Positions 24,601 through 36,065 of a DNA stretch of 64,000 nt are shown here, piece by piece. The notes beneath the pieces were generated by a model, which was not told where the DNA came from, did not search any database, and was given only the letters and a program-made list of their open reading frames with translations. Every line of letters begins with the position of its first letter. The first letter of the stretch is position 1. This DNA is from Pyrocephalus nanus. Lineage: Eukaryota > Chordata > Aves > Passeriformes > Tyrannidae. Position numbers and translations under genes: made by a program. The stretch is taken from assembly GCA_038380795.1 (NCBI GenBank), contig CM076259.1:98753739-98817738 (forward strand). Direction: 5' to 3'.

Positions 24601-27600
24601 AGTGTTTACAACATATTTTTGTCACCTTCAAATGGGTTGTATTTCACCTGACTTTAGTCATCTGGAAGACAGTCCTCTAGTCCAATGTAGGCCTCTAGGC
24701 TTCCTCTCACTGGAGTTAATAGAGAAAATAAAGCACCTTCAAAAGGCAATTTATATCACTTTTTCTAGAAAGAGATGATTTGCAGTGACAGGTGCCCATA
24801 CCACAGAGGTAAGGTATGGCAAGTTGAGGTTGGATCTCTAACTTTTGGTAATAAATGGGAGGAATCCCACTGTAGTAACTAAAAGGTATAAATGTAAGTG
24901 CAAGAGTTCAGTAATGACACTCTATAGTTGATGTTCCTGCAAATGAAGATAAAATATCAAAATATGATTTCAATGTACAAATGATGGCTCCAAAGCCAGT
25001 CCAAACTATACATCAACATTCACTCTTGAAACAGAACAATGCCCAGGACTTTGCAATTTTCATCTTTTCCTATGACTCTGACATAATTTTGTATCCAGTT
25101 GCTGTGACACCAGAAGCCAAAGAACCATGAACTAAAGCTCACTCTCATACCCCAGTCTCATTCCCCATGTGTGACTCTCACAACACACAGCTCAAAAGGT
25201 TACCAGTATTTAGCACAGTTGGAAGAAGAACATTTGTCCAGGTTCTCTGTTCATGTTTGTGCATCTGGGAGTAAGATTCCTGTGATACTGTTATTAATGG
25301 ACTGACAGGATGCTGGCTAGTCCAAGAGTATCTCCACAGGCATTCTGGAAAATTTGTAATGTTGCAATAGCTTCTGCATAAGGAATACAAAAATATAAAA
25401 GTAGCTATAAACACAGCAATACTACATCTATTTGTTTGGTAAACCAAAGAAAGAGGAGATAATTTCAGCTTCATTTCAAATTTTAATGACTTTCTGTAAA
25501 GCCCTATCATTCTGGGTACATACCCCGTGTTTACCATACTGATGTTTATGAACAACAATCTTTTTAACCTCAATCTTTGTTTTTGCCAGGCAAAGCTCTT
25601 TCCTCCTACAAGACTGACTCTTCATTACCTTTAACACTTGCACCTGCTCCTATTTTTCTCAAATATACTTTTTGAATAAGCTGAGCATGGCATTTCTGCT
25701 CAGATCTTATACTTTCTGCATTCCTACATGTCTCTACTGGAAATACCTCAGTCAGTATATCCTAGGATCACAATTGCCTTTCCACTGAAAGGCCCTGAAA
25801 CCACAGAAATTCCAGTAACCTTTAGAACTTCCTTTCTCTGGCTCTCACCATCGTGCTTTAGGGCACCTTTGTGTGGGAAGCCTTGGAGCATGAAGTGCTC
25901 GAGACGAGAACCTTGTTTGATACAGAACATATGTGCTTAATTTTATATATGGTGTATCATTTCATCAGCTTCACTTAGCCTTGTAGGATCTTGGCCTATC
26001 TCCTCAGTCTATAAATAAATAATGACAGATTTATAAATAAATCAGTTTCTAACCAGCTGAAACTGTGTTATCTTTGTAGCTTTTACCAATCAATAGAGCA
26101 GCGTGAATGACAGGCACAGATTCTGCAGTTTTAAAAAAATCTGGTAAAACAATAAATAAATATAGTTACATATAAGTACCACATAAATATTTTGATGCAC
26201 TAGCACAAAATATTTCATATGGCATCTCAGAATATGTCCAAGCCATTTACATCCATGGTAGGCCAGCAAGTGCTTTTTAGCTGGCAGTTCAATGTTCTCC
26301 CAGTATAAATAGATGATCAATCATTCTTTGTGGTTATTGTTTTAAAGAATAGTTTGAAACCCATTTCACAGTGAGTGTTTGTACTCACTGTTCTTTTTGT
26401 TCTCTTATCAATACAAGTTTTAATATTAAAAAAAGTTCATTGTTTTCATCTGGCTACTGAAGTCTACATGTTGGGCTCTACTGTCATTTTTGAAGTTCCT
26501 GGTTGGTGGGAGAGTGCAGGTGCAAACCTGTAGAAGAGACCAAAACTCTGTGAAGGCAGGAAGTAAAGAGCATATCAGTCTATTCAGAGAAAAAAACACA
26601 AAAATAAAAACACTGGAGAAAAATCCATTCCCGTGCTGAGAGTTACTGTATTACAGTGTAGAGCTTGTGTTAAGATGAATTTGAATTTCTCTTGTTCTGT
26701 TTTCTCACAGGAAGCTTACAGAGAGCTAAACTTCAGTACCTCATTTAAAGCCTGATGCCCGGCAGAAGTGTAAGGCAGTGTATTTGTACTATTCTTGTGT
26801 CAGGACACATGGACTTCCCATTTTTCCATAAGATGTGGTATGAATAATGCTTGATTTTTAACTATGTTGTCATGAACCAGCCTTTTCATGTTCCTATTAA
26901 GATGAGGACTCTATTCCTCCAATCTTTTCTGCCAGAGTGGAGAGGTCACAGGATGGTGACAGCAGCCAGGCAGTGGATTTCAGCCTCGGTGTCTGTTCTC
27001 CGTCCAGCATTGACGAGCATCCAGTGCGAGGGCTGAAGGCCAAAAGCGTGGAGCAGTGTGATTGCCGAGGAGAAGAGGGTTCTCTGCTTTCCCAAGTTCT
27101 TGCTTTATAAGGCCCAGGGTGCTGCTCCCCGACTGGGGAGGAATCAACTCTTATTCGCCAGGGCTGTCCTTCTCCTCTCGCTCAGCGTGCCTGTCCCTGC
27201 CCCCGGGGAGCCCAGGCGTGCCCCTCACTCCCTGACCCCTCGCCCTCCTTCCCCGCCGCCGCGGCCCCGGGAGGCCTTGTGGGAGCCCTGGGCTCGGCCG
27301 CAGGGCCGCCTCGGGCAGGTGCCGGCGAGAGGCGCTGCTCGGGCCGCCGCCCGCGCCCTCCGCTCCCCCTGCGGAGGGGAGACATCACCGGCGAAGGGAG
27401 AAACTCCCCTGATACACCCTCCGCCTTCCACGGCACTCCGCGCCGCCACCTTCCTTCGAGGGTGCTGCAAAGAGGCGGCGGAGCGCTCCTGCCTCCTCCC
27501 CAGCCTCCCGGTGCGCGGCCAGGGCAGCGCTCCTGCCGCGCAGCTCCAGCGCCCGCTCCGATTCCGGAGTTACCCCGGGAGAGCGCTCGGCAGGCGGGGA

Positions 27601-27608
27601 GCAGGGCT

Positions 27609-27627
27609 GGGGGGGCGGAGGGGGAGG
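27609..27627 (+). promoter_or_regulatory. GC-box cluster (Sp/KLF-type)
   Basis: GGGGGGCGGAGGGGGAGG contains a GGGGCGG core about 230 bases upstream of the coding start. It is a plausible core-promoter element; use is inferred. Confidence 0.5.
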
Positions 27628-27663
27628 GCTGCGCGCAGATCTTGCGAGCGCCGGTCCTGCGAA

Positions 27664-27699
27664 ATGCTGCACGCCCAGCTCCCCGCCGGAGGGGGGTAG
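27664..27699 (+). other. Upstream ORF 1 (11 codons plus stop), if transcribed
   Basis: ATG CTG ... GGG TAG encodes MLHAQLPAGGG. It is in the same frame as the main start, and its TAG at 27697-27699 is the in-frame stop that closes the main frame upstream. It counts only if the transcript starts before 27664. Confidence 0.35.
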
Positions 27700-27772
27700 C
27701 AGCCGCTGTCTCCGCCGGCTCCTGCTTTTTTGCAAGGGCTGTTGCTGCCGCTGGACGCAACCTTCTCCCGAC

Positions 27773-27811
27773 ATGGAGCTGCTGCCACCGCCGCCGCTGC
27801 TGCTGGAGTGA
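27773..27811 (+). other. Upstream ORF 2 (12 codons plus stop)
   Basis: Encodes MELLPPPPLLLE. Its start has G at -3 and G at +4, a strong initiation context and better than that of the main start. It ends 35 bases before the main ATG, so it could reduce or gate translation of the main frame by reinitiation. Confidence 0.5.
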
Positions 27812-27842
27812 GTGAGTGTGACGGGCAGAGCTGGCCGGCCGC

Positions 27843-27860
27843 ATGGATGGATGTGTTTAG
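27843..27860 (+). other. Upstream ORF 3, overlapping the main start
   Basis: ATG at 27843 reads MDGCV then TAG at 27858-27860. It begins 4 bases before the main ATG in another frame (ATGGATGGATG), so scanning ribosomes meet it first. Its context (C at -3, G at +4) is weak, which would allow leaky scanning. Confidence 0.5.
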
Positions 27861-27887
27861 CTTTGTGAAGATTGGGAAGCTCTCCGG
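27847..27887 (+). CDS. FRMPD4: FRMPD4 coding exon 1 (partial gene)
   Basis: Thirteen codons and two bases encode MDVFSFVKIGKLS plus the first two bases of a Gly codon, followed by the donor CGG|GTAGGT at 27888. The N-terminus matches what I recall of vertebrate FRMPD4 (human begins MDVFSFVKIAKLS). FRMPD4/Preso is a WW-PDZ-FERM scaffold that binds PSD-95 and Homer/mGluR partners at excitatory postsynapses and promotes dendritic spine growth; those domains are encoded in later exons not in this window. The start at 27847 is the first in-frame ATG after the stop at 27697; its context is weak (T at -3, G at +4). The exon ends in phase 2. It lies inside a CpG island, and no exon 2 (which should continue toward the WW domain) was found up to 64000, implying a first intron over 36 kb, in keeping with this gene's large introns. 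The identification rests on 14 residues, so a search is decisive. Confidence 0.8.
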
Positions 27888-27893
27888 GTAGGT
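27888..27893 (+). promoter_or_regulatory. FRMPD4: Splice donor of exon 1
   Basis: CGG|GTAGGT fits the vertebrate 5' splice-site consensus (purine at +3, G at +5). Using it leaves a phase-2 exon end. Confidence 0.75.
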
Positions 27894-27956
27894 GTTTGCA
27901 GCCGCTGCTGCTGCTCCGCGGGCGTCCCGCGGTTGCGGGCGCTGCCCCTGCCCGGC

Positions 27957-27978
27957 GGGGGCGGGGAGGGCTGGGGGG
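27957..27978 (+). other. G-quadruplex motif in 5' intron 1
   Basis: Four G runs (5, 4, 3 and 6 long) with loops of one to two bases, about 70 bases past the exon 1 donor. Short loops predict a stable quadruplex in the sense strand or nascent RNA. Confidence 0.6.
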
Positions 27979-28026
27979 CTGCCCGGCATGGGGAGCGCCC
28001 GCGCTGCTCCCAACTTCCCTGGTGGC

Positions 28027-28055
28027 GGGGCGAGGGTCTCGGGGTCGGGGTGGGG
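28027..28055 (+). other. Second G-quadruplex motif in 5' intron 1
   Basis: Five G runs (4, 3, 4, 4, 4) separated by CGA, TCTC, TC and T. One spare run makes the motif robust. It is on the same strand as the motif at 27957. Confidence 0.65.
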
Positions 28056-31038
28056 CGCTGGGCGCTCGCTGCCCCCGGCACCTGCCCGGGCCGCGCCGAT
28101 GTCGCCGCGCGGGATGGGTCGTCGCCTTCTCCCTCCTAAAGGGACAAGGAACGCGTCCCGCGCTGCGGCCGCAGCTGGGCGAGAGCGGTGCCCGCCGTGA
28201 GACCCCGGCGTGAAGGGGCGGCCAGAGCGCTTCTGAAAATGCCAATGAGACGGCAGAAGCCGGAACCGGGGCGCGGTGGTGGTGTTTGAGGGGTGTGTTG
28301 GTTTTTTTGGGGGTAGGGGTGGTCGCGCCGCCTCCGCGGTTGCGGTGCGGGTGTCGTTCGTGTGCCGGAGAGGGGGGCGAAGTTCCGAGGCAGCGGAGCG
28401 GGCACCGCCTGGCCGGGCCGTGCCGCTGGGGAGGGGGCTCGCCCTGCCCCTCTGCTCCGCTCCCGCGGTACGCGCCGCTGCGGGCACGCCGGGTCCCTGG
28501 AGCGGTAACTGGGGAGAAGTGGTGACACCGTCGCTAGTTTCACGCGGCGATGGGTGCAGGGGCGCGAGTGGATTTGGCGTCTCTTTTCCCTTGCTTCTAA
28601 GGCACGTACTTCTCGTTGTTTAAATGAGTGGTTGATTTGTATAATTTTTCTCTATTTCTTTCTTTTCCGAATAAACCTTCCCCTGACTGGCCTCGGAGTT
28701 GTGGTCTCACGCTGTGGACTGTTGCGTTCGCAGCCGGTTGCCAGGCCTGGAGCTGCATAGATAGATCAAGAGGCACAACAGCCCCTGTTAAAATGTTCCC
28801 ACCACAGTTAAGCATAATTGGAGGTAGCTCTTCGCAGTTAACACATCTCATAGATGCAGTATGAAAGTACTCGAGTCACAGGGTTTTTTCAGGGTTCTGG
28901 TGTGGATAATCTCCCTAAAGGATTTAGCTTTGATCACTGTAACTAGGAGTGTTTAAAGTTCTTATGATTCAGTGGTTCCTACACCATAGTTACCATATGC
29001 TTTTCTGTTTATGAAGCACATATGAGGCTGAAATTTCACGTTGTACAAAAGGGGAAAAGGCCTTGCTAAGGAAACAAAGCCAAAAAAGGTGACTTGCTCT
29101 GGTGACAGTCAAGTAGGGGGCTTGTCAAAATGATAGATGGTCTTTAAAAAACAGATATGGCATGGCTGGAAGTTACGGAGTGCCACAGGTGCCTTTATCC
29201 CCCAAAATTCCCATCATTGCACCTGGCTGTGATTACAGCTCTGCTTGTGGCGATGCCAGCACAGAACAGCTGCTGTCATTCAAGCACATCATTGTCTCAT
29301 CCTGCTCACAGCAATTTTACACCATGTGACAACAACATTAGCAGCCTGCTTGTCTTTCTTTGGGTCGTATTACTGGCTGATACCGCTTCAGCTGCAGCAA
29401 CAGTAACTACAGTGGAAACTTTGAGGAGAGGGAAAATATACTCACATAGATAAGGAACAGGTCATATAGTATTATATTTATTTCCAGGCAATTGAATGGC
29501 ATGACCTTCTCTGTTTGGAAACAATGTTTTAGAAAAGCTCTCAGATCTTCATGTCACACTTGAGCTAGAATCAAAGGGAGAGAAAGGGATGTGCCACTAG
29601 AAAAATGTTAAGTCAGGTGCATGACTCTGTTTAGATAGATACATGGTAAGCTTGGTCTTTGTTGGTGCACATGAAATCTGTGGCTTTCTGCATACTTGAA
29701 GACCCAGCTCTTACCAATACTGAGATTTCTATTTAAGTAAAGGCAGACCATAGCAATTCTCCAGACGAAGCTGGAAGTTCCTTCTGAAATGAAATTGCAA
29801 GTTTCAAAGCTCGTATCTAGCTCAGCATGATTCAAAGATATTAAGTACTTAGGGACTGTGTTTATCTTGTAGATTGCAGTAAATAATTTCTGCACTGAAC
29901 TATTCTTTTTGTTTCTAATTTTCCAGTTGTTGAAAGACCTAATAGTTTACACAGAACTTGACTTTACTTGCTGTTTCCTAGGTAACAGCCAGGTATCTGT
30001 TCCGATTTTATGAGAGCTTCATGAAGCAAACAGGTTCCAGTGTAAACCCCATTTTTAATCCCTCCGTGCATTTGGGTTGGAAAACTAGTTTGCCCGAAAA
30101 TACCAGTTCTTTGTTTGCTGTTAGAAGGAAGGCTTTTCTGAAAGAAAGGAGTGAGATGGCAAACAGTATTTAATTGAGAGTGTGATCTTACAGGCAGATT
30201 ACTTCCTGAAAGTTGTTTTGAACATGGCTGGTGCTGAACTTTTTTATAATATTCAGTCTTTTTAAAAATTTTATTTTGTTGTGCATTCAGATCTCCTCAT
30301 TTTAGGTTGCAAGTCTACTATTGCAGTTTTAGTCTGCAGCCTTGATTCTGCAGGCAGTGGCACAGGTAAGCTCTGTTATGAATGACTACTGCAAGGGATG
30401 CTTCCTAAAGTCATAGTATAATTTTAATAGATCTGGTGAGAATTTAAGTTTTGTTACTATCATATAACCTATAAGAGATTTTATCTAGAATAAGCTTAAA
30501 ATGGGGTATAAAGTCTTAGAAGGTGGCTACTAGATATAAAATTTTACATAGCATAAATAAAAAAATTCTGTTTTAATTATCTATCCAGGTTTTTTTTATG
30601 TGATGCCTGTGTGTGTAGGGTCTTTTTAGAGACTCTCACTTCTACAGCTGCTTCAACAGTTGCCTGTATTTGCTAGGTAAGTGGGGAGTAGGGGCATAAT
30701 CTGGAAAAGAATTGTGTGCAGAAATGGAAGAGAATGTCAAACTGGTTTTATGACAAGTGTCATCTCTGGTAATCCTGTCCTTTGTCTTGCCTTTGTAGGT
30801 CTGTCACATTGTATACTATGCATAAAATTACAGATGTTTCACGATAAAGTTTCTGTTGATTTTGAAAGATTGGAGATACCCATCTGACATTGAAAACAAA
30901 AATACTGTGTAGAAATACTGATCAGACTTTCCCTGACATAGCCTCTCTCCCATCCCCCCCTTTGGAAATTCACCAGTCTGGTGATGGTCTGAGACAAATG
31001 TTTTGGTATAAATCTTATGGTATCATTTTTCTGGAAGG

Positions 31039-31073
31039 AAAAAAAAAAAAACCAAACTCCCCCCCCCCCCCCC
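31039..31073. repeat. A13-CCAAACT-C15 composite homopolymer
   Basis: Thirteen A (31039-31051), then CCAAACT, then fifteen C (31059-31073) and four T. Pure C runs of this length are rare in vertebrate DNA and are prone to length change and sequencing error. Confidence 0.95.
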
Positions 31074-32297
31074 TTTTATTGTAATGAATTTCCAAATGTA
31101 GAGAATGATTGACAAGCCTTGTTAAAGAATCAGTATCTGATGCAGAGCTGTACAAGCCCAGTGAATATTTCTATAGTGTGGTCTGCATAAGCATGTATGG
31201 TGTGGCAATGTCTGTAATTTGGGAGGGAGGATTAGTGGGATAGATAAAGTGCACATAAAAATTGCCAGATTACTTTGGGTCAGATGTCTGTCTTGCCTGG
31301 TATTGCTTTTAGCAACTGCTTGGGGAAACTGTAGAATGAGGACAGGTAAGGCGTGGTGATTCTTGAGCATAGGTGCAGACAGTGGAGGAAGGACAGTGCT
31401 GCTGTGCTGAACATGAAACGGGGTGAGTGTTTTCTCATCAAGGTAAATCTGAGTACAAGGCCCAGTGTCCAGTACTGGACAGATGAACTATGAAACAATA
31501 GGTCAGAACAGTGAACAGAGGTTATAAAGAGTTTAAGCCTGTATTTGTAGAATATATTTTTAGTTAGAAAATCTTTTTATTGGGTATGACTGTTTTTGTG
31601 ATATCTCTAGAGGTCAGTTCTATTTTAGAGCTCCCACAGCAGGATGTAAAACTTTCATATGGAAAGATGGCTGTCTGGATATCACCTGAATGTGACGGAG
31701 GGGGGTAGTGACCCTACAGAGTTGGTGTGCGTACCTCCTGTGCACCTGCTACTGTTTGTAGCTTTGACTAGGGAGAAAATAAAATGTCTGCTTGAGTGGT
31801 CATCAGGCTGTAAGCTGTGGCAATACTGGTATTATTTTCAGAGAAACTCTTCTTTTCAGAGAACATTCAAATATGGCTTTTCCCTGTGATTATGCTAAAC
31901 TTGAGGGTGGATTTCTGACTGAGGAGGAACCTATTACAAAGTTCTTTCTCATTGGGATGGATAAATCTTGCATTCTCATCTTTTGTGCTTATCTTTCCAT
32001 AGCTGGGGATCTCTAGTCAGGTAGACTAACTTAATACCTGTACAAATGTTTGGGCTTTTAGGTTTTTCCTGCTTATAAAAGGGAATATACGGAGTCTTAC
32101 ATTTGGTTTCTCACTTTCTAGTTTGTGCAGCCCTGTGCTCAGTTTTGTTCTCTTAAGAAACATACTGACGTATTGTCTGTAGATGTCCTGCCCAACTGGT
32201 GTGAAAGGTTCTCTCCTAGACCTGTCTTAAAATTGAACAGACCAGAAGAGCTGTGAGCTGTGCTTGTAGATTCTGAGTACTGGGCCCTGTTGTAGGT

Positions 32298-32298
<1 letters not shown>

Positions 32299-32337
<39 letters not shown>
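32299..32337. repeat. T39 homopolymer
   Basis: Thirty-nine uninterrupted T residues, the longest homopolymer in the window; true length is uncertain in any assembly. No retroposon body is recognised next to it. Confidence 0.95.
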
Positions 32338-32339
<2 letters not shown>

Positions 32340-32404
32340 CAAAGCAGACATATTTTCTAGATTTAAGGTTCTGAGATTAGCCAGTCTGTTGTTTGGTGGT
32401 GTAA

Positions 32405-32467
32405 TTTTGTTTGTTTGTTTGGTGTTGTTTTTATTCCCTTTTTTGCTCATTTGTTTGTTTGTTTATT
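32405..32467. repeat. (TTTG)n simple repeats
   Basis: TTTG repeats at about 32405-32420 and again at 32450-32467. Confidence 0.85.
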
Positions 32468-35400
32468 TAATATTTTTTTTAGGAATTGAAGAATATTTTG
32501 GCATGCTTCTCTCTCTTTATCAGAATAGCACTTTTCTTTACCTGTGATTTTCCTTGCCTGCTTTTCATTTTGCTGTGAAGTTTAAAAGACCCCATCTTAA
32601 TGGAGAGACAATTGAAAGTGTGATCAACTTACTGATGCTGTTTTGCATATGATTTTTGGAACAATTTTTATGAGTACTCTTTGAAATGACAATATTGTAG
32701 CTTCTAAGTTATTTTCAGTATTTACAAAAGACTCTGTCAGTAAGAAAGCCTATGATTATCCTTTTTATGCTCAAAGGAGGTAATTTAATTCTAAAAAGGG
32801 TTTTATTATACTGGATGATAATTCAGATAACCATTAATTCATTTCATCTTTTTTTTTTTTCTTGAGGACTGCATTACATTTAGTGACATATTTGTTTAGT
32901 CACATTAATATAAAAGCTTTACCTTATATTTTATTATTTGTTTTTGTTAGCTGACACACATAATAAAGACACGTGCTTTAATGTTTGTGATGTTAGTAGT
33001 GTTGTATGTTGTTAACGGCTTCAGCAGTTTAGAGATTTATTAAAACCACTCCTTATGTTATGAACTGCTGTAAACTTGCCAAGTGGCCAGTGAATGATGA
33101 TGCAACTCTGCTAAATATGTATGTTCTCTGAATACTGTTTGCCTAGTGATACAGTGCTAAAAAGATGTAACCGGAAGCAACCTTGTCTCTTGAAAATTTG
33201 AGAAAGCAAAAAATAGGAAAATAAACTCCACAAGTAATGCTTTTCTTTCCCCTCTTCTACCAGTTACTAAATAAAATAAAATGAGAACTTTGAAAATTAC
33301 TGTGATTTAAGAACAATCAAAGCATGTCCAAGGTTCCATGCAATATTTTTATTTCTAGGAAGATTGCTCTTCCATTTGCTTTGTTTTTTGATTTTTTTTT
33401 TTGTTGAGAACTTCAGTCTGTGGTTCAAATTATTAGTTGACAGGGTTGAATCAAGAATCTTGGCATAGTTTCTTTTATAATTGCAACTTTCACCAGTGTT
33501 TTTGTGTGTGTACATGTTTAAGTCAATCTGTTAACATTTTCATATGTTTTGAGAAGATGGAAAAGATTGGGTTTTTTCCTTTCCACTACATTCACTGATA
33601 CCAGGAAGAACTTGAGATGTTTTATAGGTTTTTATTTAGTTTCTTTTTGGGAAGGTGGTTTGGTTGTTCATGCCGTGGCTTGGGTTTTGAGAAACCTTGC
33701 TTATCTTTTCAGTCCAACAGACTCATGTGGGAATTTTCAGTTAAACTGAAAAAAACCAAAACTTTAACTATAACAGTAATACAAAATGAGAGTATGTTTC
33801 CAAATTTTGCAACACTCTAGGCTATTATAGAAGTGTATCAAATTGTTCATAAAAAATACAAAGCATAACTTGAAATAATGACTGGATAATTCATGCTCTT
33901 AGCTCTGTTTGTTTTATGGCAGAGAAGGGATATTTGACTGCTCTTGACATCATTTTCAAACAGTTGTGTCAGTGTATCCCAACTCAGGTTCTGACTGATG
34001 TGATGAAGAATTGAGTATAGTCATGTGGCAGGTCCCATCTCCTATAAAATGAACCATCATCAGGGAAGGATCTGTAAGTGCTGAAGACAATGCAAACAAT
34101 AAAATATGAGGAAGGGAAAAATAATTCTGGATTCCAGTCATACTGTGTCATGCAAAAGTAGCTCTGTTAAATCCAGGAAAACCGTCCAGGTACATGAATT
34201 AATAATTTGCATGACTGTGTGCACATAACATATTGGGATCTACCACATTATGGAAACTTTTGGTGCTGTTAAAGTATCAGTGTTTAAATATTGTAGGGAC
34301 ATGCCTTGAATAGGAATTGACTTCTGATAATACCAAATTGTACTTAAACCTGCTTTTCATAATCATAAGTTATGTGACTGGGTTTGTGAGGTACCTTCAA
34401 GAAATCTGTGAACTGAAATGGTTGCACATTTGTTGAAGGTACGTTTGAAGACTTTTTTAAAAGACCCAGTGAAACTCAGTTTCTGAGAATTATTCCATTG
34501 ACTGGAAGTGAAGCAAATAAGTGTCAGTAGTATAAATTCCAGTAAATAATTGCACATTCAAATCCTAGTAATATCAACACTGCTTCAAATCCAAACACAT
34601 GAAAGTACTTTGGAGCTGGAAATGTGAAGGAGTCCAGGACTCAAAAGCTATATAGACTCTGACCTAAACCAGGACCTGGCTGTAGAAGTTTCTACCAGTA
34701 TTACTTCAGTGTGGAGTCTATAGAAACTCCCTTTAATAGGTTCATTATTGGTTATAAACTGAGAAATTAATTTTCATTAGTTTTAGTAACCAACATTTTG
34801 AATTATTATAAATAATCAAAATAAGTAGGGCAATTGTCAGGTACTCTGGGAATGTGGAGAGATAAAATTTTAGAGAACAGGTGGATATCTTGCAAGATTT
34901 TGAGAACTGTTGGTAAAAAATAGGTTTATGTAGAGAATAGAAAGAAGGTGGTAAAGGCAAAGGAGGAATTTTTGTGTGCTGAAGTGCTGAGAATGAATCT
35001 TTTTATAATCTGGCTCCTGATAGAGTTTATTTTTGGATTTTGTCTGAAAGTTTTGAAACTCAAAAGGAAAGAGACTTGAGATATTTTAAGGTATTATGAC
35101 CTTTTTGAATTTATAGATAATTAAAAAAAAAGTATGTATGTGTGGATTGATGAAAACTACTTAGTCATTTACATTAACAATCAAAAAGACCAAGAAGTGT
35201 TCCTTCTGTTCTTTAGAGTTTATTTCCGTATGTCATTTTTTGTTTGTTTTTGGGAAGTGGGAGAGAGAAAATTTAATTGTTGAAACTAATCTTGTTTTAG
35301 AAGAAAATCTAAAATCAATATTTGTAAAATTTTTTAGAACAGATTGTACCCTCTTTAGAATGAAGGTTTTCATTAAGGGTTTTGTATTAAGGATTTGTTC

Positions 35401-35953
35401 TTTATCGTTCAGATGAACTGTCAGCCCTTCTTGTGTGAGTGGTCCCATATTTGTATATAGTATTTTCCAGCATTATGCAGCCTGTAGGGTTTTGCTTACC
35501 TTGCTTATAGATTTTGCAGTTTCACTGTTTGTTTTTAATCTTGAATTTGTGATTATATGACTCTGGATTTGGCAGTAGTCATATGTTTGGAAAGCAAAAT
35601 GCCCATTATTCTATGGTAGTAAATGCTACCAGCAGTACTAGCAGTTGCACCAGCCATGTAGAACAAGCCAGGCATGTGTTACCAGGCCGAGCTGTGTGTA
35701 TTTCATTTTGTGCTCTGTGCTGGACTGAAACAGAGCAATATAGAGAAGTGGAGAAGAAATCTGGAAGTGGTCTGTGTTTAAGCAGTTTAGGAGAGGCAGG
35801 ATGTTTCATATTTACCTGAATACCTGAATGATGACGCTGACTTTGGCTTGCTCTAAGTGAGGCTATCACAAGTGTTAGACCTTTATGCCACAAAAAGGAG
35901 AAAAAAAATTGAAGGTTACTATAGCACTATCTTTAAAGCCTTACCCACTCAAG

Positions 35954-36065
35954 AATCACAGAATATGCTGAGTTGGAAGGGGTGCATCAGTATCATTGAG
36001 TCCAACTCCTGCCCCTGTACAGGACACTCCAAGAATAACACCACGTGCTTGGGAATGTTGTCCTA
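35954..36065 (-). mobile_element. CR1 LINE, short 3' end
   Basis: AATCACAGAATATGCTGAGT followed by GGAAGG, TCATTGAGTCCAACTCCTG and CAGGACACTCCAAGAA is the reverse complement of a CR1 3' UTR. It shares the CTCAGCATATTCTGTGATT tail with the copy at 46946 and resembles the tail of the SINE at 3472. About 110 bases, no coding remnant. Confidence 0.92.

Larger units (their letters stand above)
11666..27154. other. Long 5' intergenic region, no gene seen
   Basis: About 15.5 kb of AT-rich sequence. The longest open frames (14801-15214 and 16130-16576, both minus) are low in recognisable motifs, and I see no splice-bounded coding exons, tRNA, or named transposon. Simple tracts are listed separately. 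Distant regulatory elements of the downstream gene could be here but cannot be recognised without comparison to other birds. Confidence 0.5.
27155..28560. promoter_or_regulatory. FRMPD4: CpG island, inferred FRMPD4 promoter
   Basis: GC content and CpG density rise sharply from about 27155 and fall back by about 28560-28620, in otherwise CpG-poor sequence. The island contains GC boxes (for example GGGGGCGGAG at 27611-27620) and no clear TATA box, as expected for a CpG-island promoter with dispersed start sites. Exon 1 sits in its middle, so transcription presumably starts upstream of 27773 and runs rightward. The exact start site cannot be read from sequence. Long open frames across the island on both strands are a by-product of high GC content. 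Confidence 0.85.
28561..35953 (+). other. FRMPD4 intron 1, first part, no exon seen
   Basis: Non-coding sequence becoming AT-rich after 28620. No splice-bounded coding exon and no named transposon; contains the A13/C15 and T39 tracts listed separately. Short frames are chance. Confidence 0.5.

Noticed and set aside
27058..27699. 213-codon plus-strand open frame in the CpG island
   Set aside because: GC-rich DNA is poor in stop codons. The translation is low-complexity Ala/Arg/Pro with no domain, and it overlaps the promoter and 5' UTR.
27385..28487. Minus-strand open frames of 286 and 305 codons
   Set aside because: They are overlapping frames over the same CpG island with Pro/Arg/Ala-rich composition, typical chance frames at high GC. 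I see no splice or start evidence for an antisense gene.
32299..32337. T39 as the tail of a minus-strand retrocopy
   Set aside because: No AATAAA-type signal or recognisable transcript body next to it; treated as a simple tract.
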